Below, piece after piece: positions 28,374 to 40,359 of a stretch of 64,000 nucleotides of DNA. Position numbers and translations under genes: made by a program. Under the pieces are notes generated by a model. That model was given only the letters and a program-made list of their open reading frames with translations. It was not told the DNA's origin and did not search any database. Source of the stretch: Thereva unica (taxonomy: Eukaryota > Arthropoda > Insecta > Diptera > Therevidae); assembly GCA_949987705.1 (NCBI GenBank), contig OX465281.1:80318543-80382542 (forward strand), in the 5' to 3' direction. How positions within the stretch are numbered: position 1 is the first letter of the stretch; the number at the start of each line of letters is the position of its first letter.

Positions 28374-30410
28374 CTATTCTGCTTCGTTAGGGCCTGATAT
28401 TGGTAGTGGACATATTTTCGTGATAGGTCGTTTCATAACATTGTTTTTTGTTCGTACTGTGACTACTCGAATTAACTTATCTGGTCCGGGATGTGTGGTT
28501 AGTACTCTCCCTAACAGCCATCGAGATGGTGGCAATCGTTCGTCCTTTATTAAAACTAAGTCGTTAACCTTCACTTCTGTCGTGGGTTTGAGCCATTTTG
28601 GTCTTTGTTGTAGACGACTTAAATATTCTGTGCTCCAGCGTGTCCAGAAGTTCTGATGGAGGCGTTGGATCAATTGATACCTGTTTAGTCGATTGATGTT
28701 TGTATCTAAGAGACTGGGTTCTGGAGGTGTCAACAGCGGTCCTCCTATCAGGAAATGTCCTGGAGTTAATGCCGATGTGTCTTCGGGATCTTGAGTAAGT
28801 TCTGTAAGTGGCCTGGAGTTTAAAACCGCTTCGATCTGTGTAGTGAGTGTGCTAAATTCTTCATACGTTAATACCGTGTCGCCTATGGTGCGCTTCAGGT
28901 GATATTTTACGGATTTTACCCCGCTCTCCCATAGTCCACCAAAATGGGGAGACGCTGGAGGGATAAAATGCCAGTCAATTCCTTGATTTCCTAGGGCTTC
29001 GGCTAGTTCCAATTCCATCTTCTTGTTGCTCTCTATCTTGTGATGTGTGAGAAGGTTATTTGCTCCAATGAAATTGGATCCACAATCGCTATACATATCG
29101 GAGCATAATCCTCGCCGTGAGATGAACCTTCGAAAAGCTGTGAGGAAACCTTCTGTTGACGCATCAGTGACTACCTCGAGATGAATAGCTTTCGTCACCA
29201 TGCAAATGAATAAGGCGATATAGCTCTTTTGAGTTCGGCTGTTTCTTAACTTGGAAACTTTCAACTCGAATGGGCCACAATAATCCACTCCGGTGTGTGC
29301 GAAGGGTCTTGCTGGACGGACTCGGCATGTCGGAAGATTGGCCATGAGCTGCGTGCGTCCTACTGCCTTTTGACGAAAGCACTGAACACATTTGTGATTA
29401 TGGAATCTGACTGCATTTCGCGCATTCACAATCCAATATTTTTGTCTCAGGGTGTTTAACATTAGTTGCGTGCCACCGTGTAGTGTGATGCGATGAATAT
29501 TATCGATGATTAATTTACTTAACGGGTGTTTTTCGGGTAGGATTATTGGATGACTCTGGTCGAATGTTATGTCAGCATTTTGGATGCGTCCACCAACTCG
29601 TAAAATACCTTGTTGATCGATAAATGGGTTTAGCTTTAGTAATCTGCTTTTATTGGGTAATGTTTGCTTGGCTTGCAATGCTTGGACTTCATCTTCAAAT
29701 TCCAAATTTTGAGTGGTTTTTATCCAACAAGTTAGGGCTGCCTGTATTTCCTCTGAAGTGAGATAGGTGGGTTTTAGTTTGGGTGACGGTAACCATCGTC
29801 GACAGTACGCTGTGACACGTAGTAATTTCGTCAATGAAGAGTATCGATTGATTAGATCGTTATTCGAGGAATCTACTTCGATATGCATGTTGGTGATGGT
29901 TTTTCGTAAGCCCATCGTGGTATCTTGTATCTCCTTCCGTTTGGGCCAGTGTTCCCTTGTCTGGTGGAGCCAGTGAGGACCTGTCCACCATAACTTATGT
30001 GATTTTAATTCACTGGGTGATACTCCTCTTGTGGCGCAGTCGGCAGGGTTGTCTTCCGTTTTCACATGATTCCAGCTACTTTGGTCTAGTAGTTGATGTA
30101 TTTGTGAGACTCTGTTCGCCACAAATGTTTCCCATGATGATGGGTGTTTTCTCAGCCATGCGAGTACAATTGTAGAGTCAGTCCACGCGTGTATTGTTAC
30201 TTGCTCGAACTTCATGTCGTCTTTTACTTGCGCCAGTAATTTGGCCAACAAGTGTGCTCCGCATAATTCCAGCTTTGGTAGCGAGATGGTCTTGATGGGT
30301 GCCACTTTGCTTTTGGCAGCGAGTAAATGGCAATGGCAATTGTTGTCTTCGTCCTGTGTCCGGATGTATACGGCTGCTGCATAAGCTTTTATAGATGCAG
30401 AATTGAATGG
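28374..30410 (-). pseudogene. pol: BEL B pol 3' part: RNase H and integrase
   Basis: The open frame runs from 30479, but homology starts near 30410 ([14 protein letters not shown]). RNase [38 protein letters not shown]. Integrase: LHGG and CVQCFRQKA zinc region, Asp in [10 protein letters not shown], second Asp in SDCGSNF (usually SDNG), Glu in [11 protein letters not shown]. The C-terminal DUF5641-type domain ([39 protein letters not shown]) is complete. It is out of frame with the upstream ORF because of a deletion that removed the start of RNase H. Confidence 0.92.
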
Positions 30411-33400
30411 TTTGGATGACTTGGAGGTCCGCTCGGAATTCTCGCCATTGTTGATCGATGTTGATCGGGACCGTGTCATCCCAGTCGAGTTTTGTCAGCC
30501 ACAGACTCTGTATTAGTATTTTGGCATTAATTGTTACTGGAGTTAGCCAGCCGATGGGGTCGAAGAGTTTCGCTATTTCGGACAGTATTTTTCGTTTTGT
30601 ATATGTTTCTGGTGCTGACTCCATGCTGACCTTGTATGATAATGCATCGCTGGCAGGATTCCATAATAAGCCGAGCGCCTTGACTTCCTCTGCGTTGACT
30701 GCGAGAGGAAATGAGACCTCTCGATCGGCTGCCGGAACTTCTTCCAAGATGGCGTTGTGGTTTGCGGCCCATTTTCGAAGTTCTAGTCCTCCAGCTCGAA
30801 GAAGTTGAATTAGTTGCCTTTGTTTCTGTCTTGCTTCTTCTATGTCATCTGCGCCAGTCATCAAATCGTCCACGTAAAAGTCGTTGAGCACGGCGTTGGA
30901 ACCGATTTGGAATGATTCTGCTTCATCCTTTGCCAATTGGTGCATGGTTCGGATGGCAAGGAAAGGAGCACTCTTTGTTCCGAACGTCACGGTTAACAGT
31001 TTATAATCTTGTATGGGTTGATCTGGTGATTCCCTCCAAACTATCCGTTGATACTCCGCGTCGTCTGGATGAACTCGTATCTGCCGGTACATCTTCTCGA
31101 TGTCAGCCATGTAAGCAATTCGATACTTCCTCCATCGCATGAGAGTGGACATTAACGAGTCTTGTATTACTGGTCCATTCAATAATATACTGTTCAATGA
31201 ATTTCCATTAGCAGTTGGACGAGATGCGTCGAACACTACTCTCAATTTGGTGGTCGTGCTACTTGGTTTGATGACAGCATGATGAGGCAGGTAACAGCAT
31301 TGATATGTTGCTGTGTCGTTAGGCGATTGGTTTTGAAGTGCTGACTCTGGAGTGTTGGTAGGCACCATGTGTCCTAACGTCAAATATTCTTGTATGCATT
31401 TGACGTAGTCTGCTTTTAAGTCAGGATTTTGCTGGAATCGCTTCTCCATCTGCATCAATGTTCGAATAGCGATGTGTCTTGATGCGCCGAGTTGTACCTT
31501 GTCAGCTACAAATGGAAGTCGGACTTGGTAACGTCCGTTGCTACATCTAGTGACGTTGTTGTTGAAGTGGTCTTCACAGCGAGTTTCTTCGTTTGTCCAC
31601 TTTGGCCTTGAGGGAAGTTCTTCTAGTTCCCAAAATTTCTTGAGTTCGTCGTTAGGAGTCACCTCGGTGAAGAATGTTTTCGTATGTGCACTTGCTTGTG
31701 CAGCTGGAGTGGTCTTCCCAGAGATGATCCACCCAAACACCGTGTTTTGTCCCACTAGGGTTCCTTTGTTGTCCTTTTTTAGGCCGGCTAAGATGATCAT
31801 GGGGAAGATGTCGGCTCCCAAAAGGATGTCGATGTGACCTGGCTTGTGGAACGTTGGATCTGCTAATTCAAGATCCTTTAAGTGAGCCCAATCTTTGCTA
31901 GAGCATTCGCTATTTGGTAATGGATTGGTTATTTTGTTAATCACCATTGCTTGGATTTGGATGTTCTTCGCCTGTTGGTTTCGTGTCTTTAGTTGTAACG
32001 AAGCCCATTTGGTGATTTTTCCGGCTGGCATGTTGCCGATCGCGGTTAATGCTGTTTGTATTGGCTCCTTTTTGAGTTGTAGACCTTGAACCACAGCTTC
32101 ACGTACGAACGAGGTTTGAGACCCGGGATCAATGAGTGCTCTGCAGACTTGCTCTCGTCCAGTTGATACTACGGTGACCAGGGCTGTAGCTAATAGTACT
32201 TGTCGGCAGTCGTAAGATGCTGACTGAGAGAAGTACGTTTGTGTTTGGTTGGAAGGCAATTCATCGTTTGAACTGGCGGGCGATGAAATGCCGCTGTTAG
32301 TTTGCCTTGCTAGCTGGTTTCTGTGTAACGTTGTATGGTGAGTCTTTCCGCATTGGAAACATCTACCTTTACTGGGACATTGGGATGAGCGATGGCCTGT
32401 TCTCAGGCAATTGATGCATAAGTCCTTTGATTTGACTGTTTTGTATCTCTCATCGATGCTGAGCTGTACATACTTGGGGCATTTCCCTAGGGCATGTGTG
32501 CCTTTGCACAGGATGCATACGTTTTGATTTGCGACGTGGAAGGCTTGAGTTCTTCTTCTTGGATGTTCCCTGGATTTGCTTTCGTAATGTTCATTCTTGT
32601 TGCTTGATGCCTTGCCAACAGCTTCTAAGGTCCTGAACCTGGTTTCCATGAATTCGCGGAGTTCCGCCCAAGTTGGAATCGATTGCCTCGATTTGGTGCT
32701 CTGCGACTGTTCCCAAAGCTCGTGAGTTTCGTTTGGGAGTTTCTGGACCAGCAAATGGATGAGAATAGGATCCCAATTCTGTGTTGAGATTTTCAGATTC
32801 TCAATCGCGGTGAGACATTCGTGGGTCCTCGTTTTCAGTTCCTTAATGCCTTGTGCCGATTCTCGATTTAACTTCGGTTGGCTGAGTAGAATGTCGAGTT
32901 GCGTCTTTAATAATGCTCGTTTATTGTTGTAAGTATCAACGAGTAGGTTCCATGCAGGCTCATAATTGGCGTCGCTTACTAATGTGTTGCTGAGAAGTCT
33001 CAATGCTTCCCCAGATAAATGAGCCTTTAGATATTGTAGTTTCTGAGCCCCTGATAATGATGTTTTATTGTGTATGAGGCTGGTGAATAGATCCAAAAAC
33101 GATGTCCATGATGCGTAGTCGCCTGCGAATGTGGGTATTGAGATTCGTGGAAGTTTTACCTCGTTGTTATGGTGAGCAATTTGACTGTTATTTAGCTCTG
33201 TTGATGACTGCTCGGCTCTTGGGTCTGCGGTTGGACGGATTTTGAGGTATTCTTCGTTGATTGCGGAATAGGTGTTTACGTAAGTTTCTTCCACTTCTGC
33301 GTACCAATCGTCCTTGAAGTATGGATGTTTGTGTTCGGCTTCACTCAGCGTTTTGCTCATTATTTCCTTTTCGTTATTGCGAAACGTTTTCCAGTCGTCA

Positions 33401-33528
33401 TCGAGACCGTCGAGTTTCTTTTGGAAGTATGTTTCCGTTTTCCTACTTGGGCCATCCTTGGAAAAGTTGCGATATGCCTTCTCGATGCGTTCTCGAAGTC
33501 GTCTTTGATGATCGAGTAATTCTTCCAT
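30411..33528 (-). CDS. BEL B Gag-Pol: Gag, protease, RT
   Basis: ATG 33528 is 58 bases after the LTR. Order: coiled N-terminus, DUF1759 Gag (residues about 120-280), three zinc motifs ([40 protein letters not shown]), aspartic protease ([10 protein letters not shown]), and Pao RT with YVDD at about residue 884. The RT tail ([11 protein letters not shown]) is intact to [15 protein letters not shown], after which the frame is wrong to a stop at 30178. RT-dependent functions should be made without RNase H or integrase, so the copy cannot complete its cycle alone. Confidence 0.93.
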
Positions 33529-33568
33529 GTTTCTGAATTGCGGCTTGAGTTATCTTATTGAATCACTA

Positions 33569-33586
33569 TCCGGCTCGAAGGACCAA
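33569..33586 (-). promoter_or_regulatory. BEL B primer-binding site (tRNA-Tyr type)
   Basis: On the minus strand TTGGTCCTTCGAGCCGGAT follows the LTR. TGGTCCTTCGAGCCGGA is complementary to a tRNA ending TCCGGCTCGAAGGACCA, which fits tRNA-Tyr (assignment by recall of the tRNA, not by search). Confidence 0.7.
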
Positions 33587-35042
33587 TGTTCAGAATTAGC
33601 ACTTTAATTTCTGACTCAATAAAAAAGGTGCCGGAAGGGTGCGATTCAATAAAAAGATAACCTTTTCCACTAATCAAAATTACTATTTATTCACAATTAA
33701 TTCTTAAATTTTCTCAACTATAAATTCAAGAAATTCAACAAATTGCCAAAATACAAAATAATTCAATTCAATCTTTAATTCGTTATTTATTACTTTAAAT
33801 TTCGTATTTGTTTTGTAAATAAAAATTACCAAAATATTGCTTGCTCTGGCAACTTAAATGAATGACGCCACCTATCTGTCAGCGTGATGATTGATGTTTC
33901 GACTGATGTGTTCTGCAATTAGAACAGCCAGGTAACCTTTGTGTTGCTACTACCTTGCCTTGTGAAGTCGTCCCTCTGTGGTTCGATAATTGCTGCAAAT
34001 CAATTTTTGCGTATTGAGTTGATGCTGTATTAAAGACTTCAAGACGGTCTTTAATTCAGGCTTCGCTACGAAAAGACCTCAATTCTGTCTTTTCAGACTG
34101 TCAAGTTCAGTACTTGAGCAGATTCTTGAAATTGTTTGAAAAAAGACCTCAATTCTGTCCTTTCCAATTGCCAAGTTCGATACTTGGGCTGATTTTTTCG
34201 CTTGCTTAATTTCTAGTTCAAGACTCTAGAAATGTGAAGCAACTTCTGATCTTTCTTGAGACTGTGCTTCGGAATTTATTTTATCTACGAATAATGGTTG
34301 TGATTGCGTGTGGTGGGGCTTCGCCTTTTGAAGTACATAATTTTGGGTTTATGTACTAGATGTCCGATCAGCTGTTCTTTTCTGACTTGTAGACGTCAGA
34401 TGGGTTTTTTGCATCTTGGTAAGTATATTATTTGGCTTTTAATTTATTTACTAATTTTAAGATATATTTTCAGGATTTTAGTGGTGGGTGAACGAGGGGG
34501 AGCCCGCGATATTGGGGTTGACAGGTAAGTATTTTTTGTGGAACCTGTTTGAAATTTTTATTAATCTTTTTTGTTTACAGACTTTTGGTTTTTTGCCGAC
34601 GGCTTTCTTTTCATGGATTTGCAACTTTGGAGTGATTTCGTTGTTGGATTATTTTCCAAGCAAGGTAAATAAATTTTAATGTTTGTGTTTAATACGTAAT
34701 TAATTCGTTCTCCCTTTTAGGTATGTTTAATTAATCTTTTTTCCTTTCAGGCGAAGTTTTCTTCTGTGTTTTCTTTTCGTGTAGTGTTGTCCTCTTACCT
34801 GTGTGTTGTTTTTATGGAATAAATATTAGGAAAATTGAATTGTGTTTTTTATTCGCTTTTAGGATTATTTTGCATGTTTTGATTTTTAAAATAAAATGAA
34901 GAAAGTAGTGAAATTGGTTGTTTTATTTAATCATTCCTTTTCCTATGTCATTTTTCAGGAGTTTTTTGTTTATAGGTACGTTTTTTGTAAGTATGATTTT
35001 GTTTGGGATATTTTCAGGTTTTATTCTATTTTAGCCTGAACA
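33587..35042 (-). repeat. BEL B 5' LTR
   Basis: 1456 bp, close to the 3' copy apart from the inverted insertion and the region near 33930. It repeats the antisense intron-like series (GTAAGT at about 34419 and 34525, GTAAATAA at about 34675) with unchanged splice signals. Confidence 0.93.
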
Positions 35043-35623
35043 CACTTCGTCAAGAGTTTTATATTGCCCCTCCTTGAAGTACTTATTTCTTCGTGCAATT
35101 CTTGCATAGCGCCCCATTGCGTTGTTAACTGCTTGATTTTAAATTCGCAGTACGTCTTGGTTTTCGCTTGGCCTATCTCTGCTACCTCAGCAAGTAGTCT
35201 CCTAATGTTGCTCATTTTGACCCTCTGTTTCTTGAGACGCAATGTGTTCTCCTCCATGTCGTCGCTTAATTTTAAGTTGAAGTTTGCTCCGGAGGTGTTT
35301 GCTGCGTTCTCGACCAGCTGCTTGCTCAGTTTTTGTTGATACTCTCTCAGTAGTTCCTTAGCTTCATCGTATTTAGCTTTTACTTGATTGTAGAAATTCT
35401 GCGTAAAATACGGCTCCGAAGGTCTGTTCATTCCTTCCAGATAGTCGTGGTTTTCTTGGAATTTTCCCCAGGAACTGTCAAATTCCGCTAGTCTCTTCTC
35501 TACATAGCTCTTGTATTTCTTCATATTCGTCCCACTGCTGTCTTTCTTCATATTTGAGAGGGCCCGGCACATGGTTTCCCCAAGCTTCTTTTGTTCTTCT
35601 GTTATTTCCGAAAATGACTCCAT
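35043..35623 (-). pseudogene. BEL A Gag, N-terminal part
   Basis: The ATG at 35623 lies 115 bases after the LTR. The peptide (MESFSEITEEQKKLGETM..., KRLAEFDSSWGKFQENHDYL) is the coiled N-terminal region typical of Pao Gag. It is cut by BEL B at the CACTT duplication, and its continuation starts at 26038 in a frame one base off, so some decay is present. Confidence 0.85.
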
Positions 35624-35719
35624 CTTTGTACTGCAGACTCGGTGATTCGGTTCTTAATGTTATTGTTTTTTTTTACTGTTTAACTCGCGGTGCGAGTTGT
35701 GCGTAGGTGTGATTCTTTT

Positions 35720-35738
35720 CAAGGGTTCTAAGGACCAA
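35720..35738 (-). promoter_or_regulatory. BEL A primer-binding site candidate
   Basis: TTGGTCCTTAGAACCCTTG follows the LTR on the minus strand. It is of TGG type, but the tRNA is not assigned. Confidence 0.5.
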
Positions 35739-36086
35739 TGTATAGCTCACTGGTATGAGCTGGACTGTTGTATGTAAGGGGTGATTAGAACTGCACAAGC
35801 TAATCAATTTAGTAGCAGTTTTTTGGTGGTTGAAAAAAACACTTCGAGTTACCGTTCGTTCTCAACTGAATTTTAATTTTCAAGAGCTTAATTTATATTT
35901 TACAATTTGTGCAACATAATCATTTTTTTTATATTATTGACTCGATTAATTACAGCAACATTAATCAATAAGTTATTGACTTGTTGCGTGGTTGCGGTGA
36001 ACGTAATTATATTTTATTATTGAGTCAGCAATATGAATGACTCTGACGCGTGTGGCATACTTATAGTTTTGTTTGTTGTGCAAACA
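35739..36086 (-). repeat. BEL A 5' LTR, uninterrupted
   Basis: 348 bp, TGTATAGC...GCAAACA on plus. It served as the template that shows where the other LTR was interrupted. Confidence 0.93.
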
Positions 36087-36388
36087 CAAATGTACCAAAT
36101 TATTCAGTGGGGGAAAAGGTACAGATTCGTTATTACATGAACATTAAGTAGAAATTTGGAGAAATAATAGAGAAGTTGGGTAATTTACATTACTTAGTCA
36201 GATCATCGGGGGAATCGACAACACCTGAACCAAACATAATAACAACCGACACCCCTCAGGCAAGTTACTTATTAACTCCCAGAAGACTAGACGACCCGGA
36301 TGTAGAGGCTACTAGAATTAAAGAATCAAAAACTCCACTTCGGCGATCAACTCGAACTATTAAAAGGCCAAATAAATTAGATCTTTAG
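36087..36388 (+). pseudogene. Gypsy element X, pol C-terminus (right part)
   Basis: It continues the frame from 2903: ACAAATGTACC gives TNVPNYSVGEKVQIRYY, then a TAG near 36149, then FGEIIEKLGNLHYLVR and a proline/threonine-rich tail ending RRSTRTIKRPNKLDL. The tail is typical of gypsy integrase C-termini. Confidence 0.85.
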
Positions 36389-36405
36389 ATTTCCTTAGGG
36401 AAGAC

Positions 36406-36558
36406 TGTTATGTATGTACTTAATAGATTATGTTAGAGCAACTGCTGTGCCTTATACCTTGTGCTGGCGTCTGACAGCAGTTCCTGTTTTACAGACACTC
36501 TTGTATTATTCACTACTGAATAAAGCCTCTTGTGTAATACCACGCATTTTACTCATCA
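36406..36558 (+). repeat. Probable 3' LTR of gypsy X
   Basis: TTAGGGAAGAC precedes TGTTATGTATG. AATAAA lies at 36519-36524 and the end is CTCATCA. About 153 bp. No second copy is in view, so the limits are inferred. Confidence 0.55.
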
Positions 36559-36571
36559 GTTAGTGTAGAAA

Positions 36572-38218
36572 TTAGTAAAGATACAATAGTAGACGACAAC
36601 GTACTTTCGAGGTGTTGATTAGATGGCAAATGTTCTCAGTTGTATTGATTCCCCTGAGGTGGACTGTATTCCTTGCTCCATGCTTCGCTGCATCGTGCGC
36701 CAGAGCATATGCCAAAACTTCGGCGGTAGTTTTCTTTCCGGCCATTCTGGCTACCTGTTGCAGGTCTCGGTCAGTAAATAAGTTAAGAAGAGCCTCTCTT
36801 GCTATTTCATTGATGTACTTTTGACCGAAATTAGGATAAGCCAGATACACTAGCCTCTCGATATCGGCCCATAGTTGTTGCAAAGTTTCTCCTGGCTTTG
36901 GAAGTCTATTTCGAATTTGAAATCGATACACCTCTGGCATGTGTTGATCGCCGTAGCGCATTTCTAACGCTTGAACCAAGAACCTGTAATTGTTTCAATG
37001 TTCTGCAAGTATGGCTTCAATATATCTGCTGCTCTGCCCCTTAGTGATAACGTTAAGGACATTGCTTTCTCCCTCTCCAGTAATTACCCGCTACTGCTAC
37101 TTCGAATTGGAGCTTGTAAGTAGGCCGTGTACTTTATCCATCGAAAGTTGGAGCAGGGAGACCATACAAGGAGGAGAAAATGGGGAAAATAACCGGAAAT
37201 GGATGGGTAGCAGAAACTAAACTCCTAGTTCATTTTTGGCCACAGATGTCGCCTAAAGCTGACTTGCTCCATATGAAGTTAGCTGAATTTTACCCACCTC
37301 GACGATTTCTTCAAAATTAAATGGAACAATACAAAAAAATTGATTGGAAATTAGTAAAAGTTCATTGAAAAATCCATAAATTGGTTAACTACGAAAAATC
37401 GCATTGATATAAACCCAATTTAGAAGCTGATTTTTCAAGTTAGGCGTAAACATAAAATATCTTAATAGTTAAAGAACTTGGGCATGAACCGGATGAATTT
37501 AATCGGCCATATTTTTTGGGGTACATGTGACTGTGGTGCCCTCATTAATCAAACGAAAATTGACAACACGGAGTTTGTACTCCTTGTATAGTCTCCCTGA
37601 GTTGGAGACTGAAGTATCCTAACTCCGATGACTTCTTGAGATGCTGTTGCTAGGTGTTGAATCTTTACCCTTTCTAGGTCGGCTCTGATCGATTCTAATT
37701 CAATCTACAACTTTTCATCATTTTCCCTCATGGATATTTCGAGTTTTCTCAGATCATTTTGTACATTTTCTTTCAAGTTATCCAGCATTTTGTCAACAGA
37801 AAGGGAGATTGATTCGATTTTTTGCTCCAGCTGGTTCCTCTGTTTTTCTATAAATTCTTTGAACTCGGTTGTCGCTTCCCTCATCTCTGCTGATGACCGT
37901 TCTTGAGCCTCGTTCATCTCGGCTGTCACTTCCTTCATCTTCGGCTTATGACCGCTCTTGCGCTTTCTTCTTCTCCACTGATGACCGTTCTTGCGCTTCG
38001 TTCATCACCATCAATGCCTTAAAAAGTTCTGCCATACTCACTGTCGCTTCCTCTGGCTCTGCTTCTACCTCGCCTTCAAAGATGTAGATTTCAGGTTCCT
38101 AGTCCTCGTTCACCATAGCAGGGCGGCTAGGGAATTTTTAGCCCTCACCGTTGAACGCTCGTTTGCTTAATTCTCTTTTCAGCTCCACAGTGCCCAAATT
38201 CACTAATTTTCGACCCAT
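36572..38218 (-). pseudogene. gag: mdg3-like gag relic
   Basis: Minus-strand relative of the intact gag at 19612: start MGRKLVNLGTVELKRELSKR at 38218, coiled-coil block (37938-37705) with one NVQNDLRKLE unit, capsid block (36979-36572: VQALEMRYGDQHMPEVYR, EIAREALLN, KTTAEVLAYALA). Frameshifts and a hAT MITE interrupt it, and the zinc knuckle and pol are absent. It shows an older wave of the same family. Confidence 0.88.
37154..37599. mobile_element. hAT MITE, 446 bp
   Basis: The left end CAGGGAGACCATACAAGGAG and the right end CTCCTTGTATAGTCTCCCTG are inverted repeats with one mismatch. An exact 8-bp duplication AGTTGGAG flanks it (37146-37153 and 37600-37607). No coding capacity. Removing it rejoins the gag capsid region. 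Confidence 0.93.
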
Positions 38219-38282
38219 TCACACCCATTCGACTTCGGTCACAATTGTTTTAAAAGATCACTTATTTCACTTCACTCTTCAG

Positions 38283-39576
38283 TCTGCATGGATCCGGTGA
38301 GTCTAGTCTGGTTGCTCTAGATATCTCCAAGGCTTTTGATAGAGTATGGCACTCAGCCTTGTTAGCTAAACTCAAAGCTATTGGAATTGACTCGCTTCTC
38401 TATAAGTGGGTTGAGAGTTTCCTTTCCGGCCGTTCAATTAAGGTAGTTTTGGATGGCGTCAAATCTGAATCTCACCCCATCTCTGCGGGGGTCCCCCAGG
38501 GGTCAATTTTATCACCGGCCCTATTTCTTATCTTTATAAATGACCTACTTTCAATCCCCTCCAACCCACTTCTCAGCTTCGCTGACGACAGTACTCTACG
38601 TTACTCGTACAGCTTCGATACAAGACAGACACATGCCAGATCCTGTCTTGATGATCGCGAACTGATGTTCAACTCTATTAATAACGACATTGAACTTATT
38701 ATAGAGTGGGGAAAAAAGAATCGTGTCGAATTCAACCCCTCCAAAACCAAGTACTGTCTTATTTCAAAGAAAAAGATCAACACATCACCATCCTTGACAG
38801 TGGATGGCGTGGAAGTAAAGGCCGACCCATCCCTACACATCTTAGGCGTGACATTAGCCAAAGACTTGCGATGGAATGACCATATATTCCAAATCGCCAA
38901 ACAAGCATCCCAGTGCTTGGGATTTCTTAAGAGGTGCAGGCTCCTCCTCCAGCCATCGGCCCGTGCTGTTATTTATAAATCCTACATTCGGCCTCTTCTC
39001 GAATGCAACTCCCTCATTTGGGGCGGCGCTCCAATAACAACCTTAGCATGGTTAGATAAGGTCCAAAAAGGGCCCTTATGTTAATTAATGACGATAACGC
39101 TTGCTCCACCATCGACGCCCTAAGCCACCGTAGGAATGTAGCAGCACTGACAAAATTTTATCGCTACTATCATAGTGACTGTTCCTTCGAGTTAAACGCT
39201 CTTTTGCCTCCACGGCAATCTTATACCCGCAACACCAGATTAGCCCGCTCGTCCCATTCCCTGCACCTGCAACTACCCTTTTCACGCACTCAACAAGATA
39301 TGAATTCGTTTGTAAATAGAACAACTCGACTGTGGAATAATCTCTCGCAGTCGGTATTTCCGAGCTCCTACAACATCCAAGAGTTCAAACGCACGGTTCA
39401 TCACCACCTTCTTCAATACCCTCCCGTACCTTTATAATCCCTAACCTATTCCCCCCACCCCTCCCCCGTACTAAGCTTACTGCTAGACATTGCACCATGA
39501 CGTGACAAATGACATGACGGACTAGTAGTACAAAGGGTGACTCCTGAGCTTAGCACTACCACATAAAAAAAAAAAA
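38283..39576 (+). pseudogene. 5'-truncated LINE (Jockey/CR1-type) reverse transcriptase
   Basis: It opens with HGSGESSLVALDISKAFDRVWH and continues through AGVPQGSILSP, the catalytic FADDST box near 38580-38595, and the thumb/tail region to 39084. A frameshift near 39075 shifts to the tail frame (39078-39437, FVNRTTRLWNNLSQ). A 13-base A run (39564-39576) ends it. It inserted in the leader of the mdg3-like relic: the relic's primer site resumes right after the A run. Confidence 0.88.
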
Positions 39577-39580
39577 TGAA

Positions 39581-39611
39581 TCCCACTTCTGACACCAAAT
39601 GTTACGTTTTC
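39581..39611 (-). repeat. Primer site and LTR stub of the mdg3-like relic
   Basis: TCCCACTTCTGACACCA is the minus-strand primer site of the relic, followed by TGTTACGTTTT, the LTR edge. LTR identity stops at about 39611 where another repeat takes over. Confidence 0.8.
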
Positions 39612-40358
39612 TTATTAACTTTAATATCGAAATCTAAATTTTCAATGTATTTGCATTTTTCAAGGTCCCAAGAGCATTTCAAGCAAAAATTAGGGTGGAA
39701 GTATGTGTGTGTGTGCGTACGTATGTGGTCATTTTTTCCTGCATGATATCGCGCAAACAAAAAAGATAACGACTTCGTTGAGGTGTCGTTCGAAGCGTAT
39801 TAACGGAAGTATGGTCTGAAAAGATTTTTATAACATTTGGTAGAGCCGTTTTTTGGTTGAAGCGACATAAGTGATTTTTGTACCTGCGCGATATCGCCCG
39901 AGCCACAAAAGATATCGACTTACTTGAGATGCTCCTCGAAGCCTATTAGCGACAATATAATTTCAAAAGATTTTTATAATATTCGGTCGATCCGTTTTTT
40001 GGTTTAAATGACATAAGTGATTTTTATACCTGCACTATATCGCGCGAACTATAAAAAATATCGATTTAGTTTAGATGCCGTTCGAAGAGTATTAACGAAA
40101 ATATGATCTGAAAAGATTTTCATAAAATTCGGTCGAACCGTGTTTTTGTTTAAACCACGTTCGTGAAATATTTACCTGCACGATACCGCTCGAACCAAAA
40201 ACTATATAGGCTTTTTTGAGGTGCCGAGAGAAGAATATTAAAGAAAAATAGCCCTGAAAAAAATTTCACAACTTTCGGTCGAGCCTTTTTTTGTTTAAAT
40301 GGAGAAACTTCGGCTCAGTGTCAGAAACACCTTAAATAGATAAGTTTTGCTAATATCT
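39612..40358. repeat. 146-bp minisatellite-bearing repeat, copy 1
   Basis: Units marked by AAGATTTTTATAA recur at 39821, 39967 and 40113, 146 bases apart, with a fourth decayed unit. They share GATATCGCGCGAACC and GGTCGAACCG boxes. A TG/GT-rich microsatellite (39705-39718) lies near the start. The same family is inverted at 56980-57770. Confidence 0.85.
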
Positions 40359-40359
40359 A

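Larger units (their letters stand above)
26039..35042 (-). mobile_element. BEL/Pao element B, nearly complete
   Basis: 9.0 kb with long LTRs (26039-27657 and 33587-35042), each reading TGTTCAGG...CTGAACA on the minus strand. The target duplication is CACTT (26034-26038 and 35043-35047). The order on minus is LTR, primer site, gag-pol, accessory ORF, polypurine tract (GGCGGGGAGAA) and LTR. One frameshifting deletion interrupts pol. It is inserted in the gag of BEL A. Confidence 0.95.
2904..36086 (-). mobile_element. BEL/Pao element A with env, heavily interrupted
   Basis: Matching LTR ends lie 33 kb apart: TGTATAGCTC at 2904 and 35739, and TTGTGCAAACA ending at 13216 and 36086. The flanks CAAA (2900-2903 and 36087-36090) are a 4-bp target duplication, and joining them restores the gypsy X integrase frame. 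On the minus strand the order is LTR, leader, gag (35623-35043, 26038-25296, 18994-18490), pol tail (17452-15288), env (15134-13174) and LTR. Four later insertions and one replaced segment (17453-18489) break it. RT palm with YxDD is missing, so it is inactive. Confidence 0.9.
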
